A stretch of DNA of 64,000 nucleotides from NCBI GenBank assembly GCA_036345935.2, contig JADWOT020000006.1, positions 2,233,493 through 2,297,492 on the forward strand. Reading direction: 5' to 3'. How positions within the stretch are numbered: the stretch's first letter is position 1; every line of letters starts with the position of its first letter. Below are positions 9,916 through 59,300 of the stretch, one piece after another. The translations under genes were made by a program, and so were the position numbers. Below the pieces are notes generated by a model. That model was not told where the DNA came from and did not search any database. It was given only the letters and a program-made list of their open reading frames with translations. This stretch comes from Taenia hydatigena. Taxonomy: Eukaryota; Platyhelminthes; Cestoda; Cyclophyllidea; Taeniidae.

Positions 9916-10222
9916 TTGTTGCATTACTTATTTCCTCTAAATGGACTTTGTGTGCGAGGAACGGGAGGACAATCTGAATCCGATCGTGAACCAACGCGTT
10001 CGCTCTTCAGAGCTCAAGACACTCTCGTCGTAGGTGCTTCGACGTTGCTACTTCATTACCTCTCTTTGCTTGAGAAAATGCCTAAAAATATCCAACCTTC
10101 TTATAACAGGGCTAGTAGAAGGGGAGAAGAGAAAAGGGAAGAATACTACACAATTACGAAGGTAAATGTAAAAAGATTGGGATCCTCACGCAACAATTAA
10201 TTCTCTATAACGAAACTATAGA

Positions 10223-10407
10223 TGTAGCGTCCCGAGGCTCCCTTAAGGCAAAAGAAAGCAAAGTGGCAGGGTAGAGTACATATATTCACCGAACAGAGGG
10301 AAAAAGGCTGCTCGCATGGCCCAGAGGCCAGCCCACGCAGCTAGGGCAGCACGGCCACCTCTGTGACCTTGACAGAAACCGGCAGTTCTAACAAACAAAG
10401 CGCTACA
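10223..10407 (+). repeat. TRIM-like solo LTR, best-preserved copy, target duplication ATAGA
   Basis: 185 bp, starting TGTAGCG and ending CGCTACA, so the ends form a 7-bp perfect inverted repeat of the TG...CA type seen in LTRs. Both flanks are ATAGA (10218-10222 and 10408-10412), a perfect 5-bp target duplication. I take this as the reference for the family. Taeniid cestodes are reported to carry abundant miniature LTR elements (Ta-TRIM) with terminal repeats of about this size; identity with that family is inferred. It lies 366 bp upstream of the pecanex start codon. Confidence 0.92.
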
Positions 10408-10773
10408 ATAGATGTAGTGCTTAAGAAGGGAATATTTGTCGAACAGGTCATTCTTGTTGTTTTGGATAGTAAATTTAGTACACACTGCGAAATGGGCTAC
10501 ACCATAGCCTCCCATTGTTTTTTGCAATGTCATTATTAAAATAAATGCCTGCAATTAAAAAGGGTTTTTTTTGAGGTCCATAATTTAAGATGGCTTTAAA
10601 ATTACTTTCCGAATTTTACTAAATGCGTGACACTACTGCTACCCAATCACAACTAGCCGCTTTTATGGATTTGTTGCCTTGATGTGTTTCTTTCATGCGA
10701 GCTTGTTTCTTGTATATTTTATTTGGTATTTGTATGCCATACACCTCCTCCGTACTAGTTGGTCTAAGGAAAT
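10408..10773 (+). promoter_or_regulatory. Proximal 5' flank of pecanex
   Basis: This 366-bp stretch between the best-preserved solo LTR and the pecanex ATG should hold the promoter or 5' UTR. In-frame stops just upstream of the ATG (for example TAA at 10765) show that the coding region does not extend left. I see no strong TATA box or initiator, so the regulatory role is by position only. Confidence 0.35.
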
Positions 10774-49225
<38,452 letters not shown>

Positions 49226-50344
49226 TTGTGATCCATACGATTATTTTACCTCTGAGTAAGGGTAATGCGTTTGGACTGTGTAAATGTAGATATTGCGACA
49301 GGCTTTCGTTATTCTGTGGTTCTCAGCTAGCGGCGGATCTAGGTGAACATGCAGCCAAGGCTAAGGCTCGTTCTGTTGTGTTTCAAGAGCGAAATGAAGG
49401 GATTTGTGTCGGTGGAGGGAATCACATTTTAGATTTAGAGATTTGAGGGTGTTGCAGTATTTTGCTTGTTTGGACTGTCGGTTTCGGTCAGGGTCACAGA
49501 GGTGGCCATTATTGCCCCAGCCGCGTAGGCTGGCCTTGGGGCCATGTCAGCAGCTCATTTCTCTCCGTCTATTAAGGGCATACATTCTCTTTTGATGTTT
49601 TGCCTTCCTTTGCCTTCAAGAGAGCCGTGGGACGCCACAAACGTCGTCGCTGTTCATGGATTCTGATTCGAACTACCTAGAGGGGAGAGGTAATCAATGC
49701 GGTTAAATGTGGTTTTGAGCACGGTGTTATTCCGACCTAGCGTCCATTAGACGAACAACAGACATAAGCATGCAAACGGATTTCATGCTGCATCCACTGT
49801 TGGTACTGTCATATAAGCAATATGGCCATGAAACGCTTGGTGATGCCAGTGTAATAGTAATGATGTTTTTCTCGCTGCTGTAGTTGCGCAACTAATTAGA
49901 TGCAATACGACCAGGTTTCTAGTTCTGTTTCATTAACATACAACAGGGCATAGAGATCTAGTAATTTGTGCTTATTATTACAACCGTTACCTTCTTAATG
50001 AAGTCTCCTACTCGCCAAAACAAACTTTCTGGGCAAAATCTAAGCCTTTCTTATAAAAATTAGTCACTTATTAGTGGAAACACCTTAAAATGGGAACAAT
50101 GACAAACATCCCACCCCATTTCGCCCGTAAAAGCAATGTCGCAGGCAATCAAACTTGTTTATCAACACAATTGACAACACGTTAGACCCAAATGCGTCAC
50201 GACATTTTCAATCCACTCTTTTTTTAATTGCTTTTGAAACCTTATACAAGTTGAATTTTGTTTAACTGCGCTAGTATTATCTTGTATGATAGTACTGCAG
50301 CACTTACATTTTCGAAGCATTGGTGGCTTTACGCTTGTGCTTGG
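49226..50344. other. Intergenic between pecanex and SLC5 genes
   Basis: 1.1 kb holding the pecanex 3' UTR, one LTR-like copy (49453-49639) and the 5' flank of the symporter gene. I found no AATAAA in the first few hundred bases after the pecanex stop. The spacing is too wide for a typical trans-spliced operon pair. Confidence 0.5.
49453..49639 (-). repeat. TRIM-like solo LTR downstream of pecanex
   Basis: About 187 bp in reverse orientation, from TGCAGTATTTTGCTTGTT to GGGACGCCACA, with internal GTCAGGGTCACAGAGGTGGCC and CTTTGCCTTCAAGAGAGCC matching the family closely. The flanks GGTGT and AACGT do not match. It is the only copy I found outside the 3.8-10.4 kb cluster and lies 227 bp beyond the pecanex stop, where it may fall within the 3' UTR. 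Confidence 0.85.
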
Positions 50345-53300
50345 ATGATGGAGGCGATCTCCCTTGTTGGCGCTGATATTGCAGTTTTAGTTGTTTACTT
50401 TTTAATTATACTGGGAGCTGGATTGTTTGTACGTTTTCGGTTGGTATTTCAAATCTTCATTTAAAAATATATAGGCGATGTTTCGTGCACGTGTCAATTC
50501 AGTCCAAGGTTATTTCTTAGCCGGGAGGTTCATGACATGGATTCCAGTATGTGCGCTTGTTGTTAATGCATTTTTAAAGGTTGGCGCTTCTTTGTTTGCC
50601 AGTAATATCGGCAGCGAGCATTTTATTGGTCTTGGTGGCTCGGGAGCTGCCAAAGGAATAGCTGTCGGAGCTTTCGAGTTTAATGTAAGCCTTTTACTTT
50701 CAATAATGAGTTCTAATCTACCTCGGCTTTGATAATGAAGCTCTTGCTTTTGTTGTAGGCTGCAATTTTGCTGCAACTCTTAGGGTGGGTTTTCCTACCC
50801 GTTTATATATCGAGTGGTGTATTTACCCTTCCGGATTACATGCAAAAAAGATTCGGAGGCTCCAGAATACGAATTTACCTGACAGTTTTGTCGCTTTTGT
50901 TATACATATTTACCAAAATATCGGTAAGTTTTTGTCAGAATTATGCTTACACATGGGCTGAGTAACGTACTGTCTAAATCTGTTTCCTCATCCAGGTCAA
51001 TCTTTACTCTGGTTCACTTTTCATCACAGAAGCGCTCGGCTGGAACATTTGGCTATCAATCTTGTTTATACTTGCCATGACTGCTTTGATCACCATATCA
51101 GGTGAGATTTCGTCAGTGGGAAGTTTTCGATAAAAATCTGTTTTTTTTCTAGACTTTCCATTTTTATTCTAGGTGGCCTTGCTGCTGTACTTTACACGGA
51201 CTTAGTGCAAACGCTTGTGATGTTATTTGGTGCTGTTCTTCTTACGGGAATCGGTAAAGCTGTCGTAGATGTGTCTCAATATTATGCAATAATTGCGTTG
51301 TTTATTCGCCTGCTTTTAACTCTTCATTCACCTCAAGACTATTGTAACACTGTTTAATTTGTGCAACATAAAGTTCTGCCATTAACTCACCTCTTTTAAA
51401 TTATTTTAAATCCAGTAGAAACATGAAGTGACTAAAGTAACAGTGAGACTGTTCTTGTCTAACTTTCTTGCTTTGGATGCTAATCAACAGAAGCGCAAAA
51501 GAAAGATCAACTTTGTAAATCACTTTATTCCCTTATTTGACTACATGGGCAAAAAAAATTTAAAAAACGTTGCCGGTTATATTGCTACTATGCAAAGTTT
51601 AAGCGCTGCCTTGTTTTTAATACAGGATTCAGCAAAATTGGAGGCTTCAGGGGACTGCTAGAGTATTATGGACAATCAATAAGCGCAATAGATATCAACG
51701 CGACTGCCGGCGCAGCACTGATCATGAACATTCAGAGCGTAGCGTCATCAGAATTCTCGGCAGGCCTCGCTCCGACAGTGGACAGTGTGGCCGCCTCGCC
51801 GAACATCTCCGTCGATCTGAAGTGTGCATTGCCCTCTCGTAGCGCATTTGTGATGCTACGCGAAGTCTCCGATCCCGAAATGCCCTGGCTTGGCTACATT
51901 CTTGGCCAGACACCCGCCTCCATCTGGTATTGGTGTGCTGATCAGGTTAGATGGAAATTAATTTCAGGAATATTTTTTGTTTGTTTATTAGAAACTGAAA
52001 GCCTCGAAATCGCAGTAGCTCTAAGCCTCAGTGCTAAGTTGTGGTACTCTTGTAAAGGATACATTTGCTGCTCTTTTGAGCTGAATTCCCCCAGCTTTCT
52101 TGCATGGCTGAAGGATTTAGAGAACCTTGCTCCTAACTGTTTGCACCGTTGCATCCTAGTTTGCTAGTTTTGGTCTTCCTCCGGGCTTATTTTTTTTACT
52201 TTTCTAAAGATGAAAATCCAAAAAAGAAGCAAAACAATGGTGCTGCTTTTCTATAGCGCAAACGTAAAGTGCTGGTGGTTGTTTGATTGATTAACAAAAC
52301 AGGCTTAATTGCCATTTCATAGGCAGGTTTATGCTGCTAACAGTAGTGTATGGTTCGGATACTTAATTTAAAATAAGGTTAATGTACTTTATACTTGCTG
52401 ATCAAATAACTAGGGACGGAATTAATTGATATTTAATGGATTGTTGAGGACAAATCGTGCACTTCATTACATTGAGACCATAAGCGCTTGCATTTGTTTT
52501 GGTGCAGTAGATTGGTTTTTACGAAATATGCATAAAATAAATTCGGCCGGAAATCTACTGCGCGCATTCCGAAGATGTTTTTTCCTAGTCTTCGGTACGT
52601 AAAATGGATAACAGCAATTCATTCCCAAATGGTACTCACTCTTGGCCATAAAAGCGCACTACACGCAGTAGATTGATGCGCAAAAAGGTCAAAGTGAATT
52701 TTGCCCTATGTCGTGCGCACGATTGCAATGAAACCTAATTACCAAAGCCCTATTCATTAACATCTTACCCAGCACTCATCTTCGGCGACTTCTTCATTTT
52801 ATTTTCAATTTGGCTTTAGTGCGATTCTCCCTTAAGAGCCGATACTAACTTCAGTCTATTTCAGACCTTTTCTTTTGGTTTTATTAAGTCTGTTCGCCTT
52901 TTAAATCGCTTCAAGTCAATCCTTGATGTAGTCTGCAATGCAATATTATTTGAAGTCAAAACAACTTACTATTTTACCCTGACTGATGCATTTATTGACC
53001 AAGGGTTTATCGCTGTACACTTTTCAATTATAATTAGTTAGAATTTCAAAATGCAGGTAAATTTTCCCCACCTTATATGCATTCGGAGTTCAGTGAATGG
53101 AGAATCGTGTGAGTCGAGTCGCGGCATACAACTCGTTAACGCCCTTCTTCAATTTCTCAATGGATACAACTTGTTTTTTAAATGCAAAACTAAGTATCGC
53201 TTCAAAGCATCGGTATTTACGTAGCCTTCACAGTCCTCATTGGAGTCGTGTAATAAGCCAACAAAGGTTACCTCACAATCTGAAGTGCCCACGTGGATAA

Positions 53301-56300
53301 CAAGCGGTTAAAAAAACATTTAACCACCATGTTTACTTGTATTGTTCATGAAAACTAATCCATCGACATGAATGGCACGTGCTGGAATCATTTGTGGTCA
53401 TAATGCCACTTCAATCGCTCTGCGAGGGTGACTTGCTTCGTTTGTTGTACCTCCGTTCACTTTTATGTGTAGTAGCAAGCGTTTCACTGTTTCAAAGTGC
53501 TCGATGCTTCTCTGTTTCTTGTATTGCATTGTAGAATCGGTCCAAAAGTAGATAGAAGGGAAATAGATTTATCATTTTGCTACAAAATTGAGGTAGAAAA
53601 ATTTGATGGTGGTATTTTTTAATGGTTTATTGAAAAATCGTGTTATCAAACTACGATTGGCGTGAAAACGAGGCGATTTTTTGAGGGATCTTCCAACCTC
53701 GGGAACTTCTTTTGGCTGTCAGGAGAAGAGAAAAACAACTCCATTTAGTGATGATGAGGGGTCAGAAACTCACGTCGTGATTCTATCTCATACGCCCACA
53801 TGCTCTTGTAAAGTTGCACCGTGTGCAATAAACTGAGGTGATCTACTGCAAATTGCTTCAGTGAAAAAAGGGAAGATCTGTTCAATTTCATCAGCAGATC
53901 CAATAACAACATATCATCTTAAGGATACGTAAGCGTTTGCGGTTATGCACTGGGTGCTCATTAATCAGCTGCGGGCTCGATTTGGTACCACTTCTGGTAC
54001 CAAGGTCGCAACTAACGTGGTTGTCCGCTCTGCTTACCTGAGTTTGGCTAATTGCATCAAATTGCGATCCAAACACGTTTATGGCGTTGAAAGCAATAAA
54101 CTACACGCAGGATGTTTCTTATATGAGGATAATTGCAGTTTACTTCTAGAGAGACTGAATTTGGACAGTGCTCGTGGCACTTGGCGTCATCGTAGAACAG
54201 TGAGGTGCTTGGACTTTGGTGGCTGATTTCTCCCTTAGGCTCTGGTAGAGAATTATCTACAACGTCGTATTGGTTCTCTGGTGGGACTCAAAACAGACAA
54301 AAACTTACGTTTATGACGTTCTGATTAAATAAAAGGGTATTGACTGTCAAAAGGAAAGAAAATTGACGTCGTTTTACAAATTTTAGATGATGGTGCAACG
54401 CGTCCTGGCTGCCAAAAGCCTGTCTCATGCTCAAGGCGCCACGTTAATGGCTGGGTTCATCAAACTCTTTCCTCTTTTCATTATCGTCATGCCCGGTATG
54501 ATCAGCCGCATTCTCTACCCTGGTAAGCCCTTCTAAATTGACACCAAAGTAGACGTCAATTAGAACGAACTTCTAAGTACATCCGATGCAAGACCAATCC
54601 GCTTTCATGAGTTCCATAACTTCTGATACATCTCCGATCCTTAAAGAATTTTTAATCGCACCAAAGGTGGGGTACGCCAATCTGCATCCCGCACCTGTTT
54701 AGTAATGCTCGATATCTGAGCTGTTGTTTTGTGCAGGTTTTGAACTTTTGTGGAGTCGTAGAGACCAATGGGAGCATGCAAAGCTTTTCAATTACAGTGC
54801 AAACTCACACATTTACAGTCTAGTGGGACCTGTTTATTTGGAATCTAAAGTACCTCCTCCGCTTAATAAATTACATGCTATGCGTTCTTAGTGGCATTTA
54901 TGTGATAGCACTTTAGTGAATAAATTCAGCACCTATTAGTAGCCTGTGTGCAGAACTCATTGTTGTTGCTGCATTTGTCATCTAACGCCGATATCAGCTA
55001 AAATACGGGGATGCCGAAGCTTTGACTTTGCTTCAGGGTTGAGCGGTTAACAGCTCCTTTGGACTCAATGGAATGAGCAGTTGTTATGAAACTCTTGCCT
55101 AGCGGGGATCAGGTTAGACAACTGAAGTGGGCAACTGTAAAGAGCTTAAAGAGCACAAGAGAATCAGTTAGAAGGCTTCCGGGATAGACGTCATTTGCAG
55201 AGGTTCATAGTATTTCCGTGAAATCGGTATGCTTTTCTGGCATTATTCAATATCTCATGGACTAGAAGCCGAAGTCGTTCTGCCTTTTAGTATTAAGAGA
55301 ACTGAAAAAATGACGAGATAGGACACATATTAAATTGCTTAATTCCATGTCTACCTGGTCTTGAAATCATGTGTAAGAAGCCTTGAGTTCCAAAGGCATT
55401 TATAATGCGTTACTGCTAACAGTAGCCAGCATTAATGCTGCCACTGGGGACAATAGGAGAAATAGTGGCTTTGCGGCTGTTTAACTTTTCGCAAAATTTC
55501 TTTTTCTCGCATGTAGTGTGGGATGAGTACAGGTCAGAAGGGTGGCCGGAGTGAATCACATCACCCTCTAGATTATCTACTTCATCTAGTTTTACTTCCC
55601 AGGATAGTTTCCATGCCAGGAGCCAAAAAAGTTCACAGCCCTTGGATGTATCTCTAGTTTCAAAATAGAAAAGAAAGAATGCGCTGTTATACTGTTCTAG
55701 ATGGAATCAATGGAGCTTGAAACCATTCTATGTGCTCTATTCGGCTGTGCCTTCCCTACTCTTCTGCTAATACGCAATTATATTGAACGATTTTTTTAAA
55801 ATTGTTAATATTCTTGCCTCACTGTCACAGCTTCATGCGCTAAGGGAATGACTGTGGGATAACACAGCTCCCGACGATTTTGATCACTGCAATGCTTATT
55901 TCTACATTTATAAACCTTGATAAAGTAGATTCGGTACTGAGTTACTAAAAGGGAACTTTATTTTATGTCTGGGTATTGTCTTGAGCAAGTACCTTCCGAC
56001 TCGAAATTGCCGCTATTCTTGTAACGACTATTTTCTTTTAAGCAGAGGGCCTCTGAGTGAGTTTGCCTTAAACTCGATTTTCTTTTGATGCTGAAGATAG
56101 ATGAAATTATGTATGCATTATTAAGAAGAAACGCTTCGCCAATCCAAGCCCGCCGGATAGGCACTTTTGATGATCTTTTCTGCTAGCCTTCTTTCCTGCA
56201 TAGTAAACTTCATTAATCGAGGTGACTAGCAAAAGGCAATAGCAGGTGGATTTATGATGGCGACTTTGTTTTTCAATGCAAACTTGCTTGTTTAAGAGCG

Positions 56301-59300
56301 CCTTACAATATGCTTTGAAGAGGCTGTAGGATCGGTCTCTGTCAATGCAAATTACCTGCGGAGAGTGGGTTCGCCTTTCTCGAGGTGCCTCAATTAAATT
56401 ACTGAATTCGATTGCACAAGAATGGTTAAACGAAATGGGAGCCAACTTCTCTTGCGTAGGATTGAATTGTGCAATTTGCTCAGCGAACTGTGGCTGACGG
56501 CGGAAGCTTTTGATCGCCAATTTTTTTCTGACGGAGACGAGCAGAAGTCTTTTTTTTCTTTCACCGCGGTGTTGGCCAACACAGATTTGAATACGACTAC
56601 TGTTTTTTTTGGGGATAAAATAAACCCTTCAATAATGGGTCTAGGTCCTCGTGGTGGAACTAACGAATTGGCCCAATAATAAGAGGATAGAGGTAGAACA
56701 AACAACAGTGGTTGTTTGTTGTCTCTTTACCAAAGCAGCTTTTAATTATGCGAATTCGTCTAAAAGTTGCAAATGCTACTCATTTTATGCTTAAAAATTA
56801 TGAGATATAGTTTTATATGGCTACCGATAACTGTGTTATTTAATAAAAAAAAACCTTATTTTAAATTTGACTGGTCACTTTTTCGGGTTGGAGGCTCAAC
56901 TCCACACGTCTTTTGAATGACTATTTGCGCTGGTTTCTTTTTCCCCTAGTTTTACTTTAACAAACGACTGCAAATACTGTTACACAACTGGTAGTCGGTT
57001 TTTAGTGAAGCATGAGCCCCGCGAGGGTGTCCATTGGCCCTTAAACTCCAACTCCCACAGACCAGTGAACCGAAACATAGTGATGCTGGTTTATAGTGCT
57101 CAATTTCCTTCGTGAAAGCGAGTTAGGAACACATCTAGTAAAAAGTCCTTCCCCGTTTTCATCGCCTATTTTTTTTGTGCGGGGTAGAGAGGCGACAACA
57201 ACATTTTTACTCACAGTGGTGTTGCCCTTCATTGATGCTTACCGCCTTTTTTAAACAAGATAATGGCAATGAAATCATTAGTGAAAGAGATAAAAACAAC
57301 CATTTCTTTCGATACATAATTGCTTTGAAAGGGTGGACCCAGTTATTTAGGAATGTCTCAATAACCAACTGAATGGGAATGATTAAATCAACGAATGAGT
57401 GAATGCCAATTGTTCTTGCATTGCAGATACAGTGGGTTGCGGTACACCCGAGGCGTGTTACCAAATTTGTGGAAATCGCTATGGTTGTAGCGACTTGGCC
57501 TACCCAAGGCTGGTCATGGGCGTGATGCCCGACGGTGAGTCGAGAGCCACTTATCTCTCCCGTTGTAGTCGAAGACCGCTTTTAGGATTGGTGTGTCTAG
57601 TCTAATTTTTTTGTTACTGATGCCTCTCTGATTGCTTTATTTAAGGCGTTACCCTCATGTACCAATTCAAAAATGCATTTAGCAACACTCTTAGAGGGCA
57701 GTAATCCTCAAAAGTAGTCAACTATCAATGTTATTATTTGTAATTAATAAGTGAGGCAGTTATTCCTATAATTTCGCTGTTAGTTGATGAGCAGTGCACT
57801 CAATCAGTAGTTAAGTGATATGTATATGTGGAAGGTTCGAGCCATAAGATGCATTTGAAGTTGGTTCAGTGCCTTAAATTTGCATAAATTATCAAGTGAC
57901 CAAAAGTTCTAGCGGTGTTTGGCATACCTCACTGCAATGAATCCTTGTAAGATGCACGCGACTGTTCATATGCATTATAAAGCTTAGATGTGTGCCAGTC
58001 TATTTTCGGCACACCTTGTTATGTTCGGGTCCTCTGACATAGATATAATGAGAACGTCTCTCCTTTTATGCTTTAAAGAAGTGTACTTTTTGACGAATCT
58101 TTGAAATTGAGAGGAAACCCGAGTTCTGTTTATAGTAAAATAATAAAAGCTTAAGGCGTCAGAAGTAACTTTTCTTGGCGTTTAGCATAAGTAATAAGAA
58201 AAGGGCGTTGATTCCCCACCAACTGAGGAAAGAAACCAATGAACGCTACTAATCAGCAGGTGATATAATGTGCTTTTAATACTTCTTTTATATGCCCTCC
58301 AGAATCACGCAGTAGTGCATTCTAGACCGACTTTTTAATGAAAAACGACTTCGATGTTGCAACGAGTGCAAAGCAAACAAATGTGTCATTAGCTATCTCC
58401 AAACCATCGGCTGTCCCACTGCCCATGTCACACCTCTAAGGCACGCACCACTTAACCGCCATACGATTGTGCGCGTGTGTGGTGAACTGCAGACGGCAAG
58501 CACTAAGGCTCAGACGGTGATCACGGCTGTGGTGTTCACCTGTCCAATGTGGCTCATTACTACTGGAAGGTGCACGAGGAAGAACTTCCTTAAAAGACTA
58601 GTAAAAGCAGGGAATTGGTGGGAAGAAAAAAGTTTTTACAGCACTAGACACGATCATATGCCACGCATTGCAAAACTTATCGGTAGTACGATCTCATCAT
58701 GCTGTAGGATGAGATGAAGAGGAGAAAACCGACACTTTATCATTCTTCATTCTTTTCTCCATGCTTTTTTTTTTTCAATTCAAGACTATCACCTTTTCTC
58801 GGCATTAGATGGAGAAATCATAATCAAATTCGAGATAGGTTAGACGTCTGGGACATGAAAATGACATAGAAAGTGAAGTGGATTGGGCAAGCCTTAGCTA
58901 CTTCATTTTCTGGAAAAGTGGAAAAGAGTTGGGATTTTAATGATGGCTGCTTTGACGTGTATAATTAGGCAAAAAATCGCACCACCTTATTTGCCTTATT
59001 GCAATGAACTCAATTTGGTTCCTAAACAATGAAAATGAACTTGTACCTGTCCATGCGTTCGTTGGATCCGGCGGCAGCGTTTGTTTGCAGAGAAAATAGA
59101 CCAAACGCTGAGTTTGTGAGACGGTTCGCGGGAAGATTGCGTTCAAAGGCAGGAATGTTGAGAAATGTAGCTTTATAGGAGATGGGTGAAATTTCTTGCA
59201 TTTACCTGGATATGACATAATGCTTACAAGGGTGCTAAAGCAGCGTGATGAGTCCTATTTCCACTTTACTAATTAAAAATGGATCATTCCACCTACGAAG

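Noticed and set aside
50258..50464. Longer N-terminus for the symporter starting upstream of 50345
   Set aside because: The upstream frame is open but has no ATG, and the first in-frame ATG (50345) sits at the expected distance before the first span.
50478..50732. Continuous exon through 50547-50579
   Set aside because: It would break the family-wide [12 protein letters not shown] block; the segment has GT...AG ends and its removal restores the alignment.
56107..56705. Minus-strand two-frame gene in SLC5 intron 8
   Set aside because: Frames of 137 and 103 codons overlap without phase-compatible splice sites or recognisable motifs.
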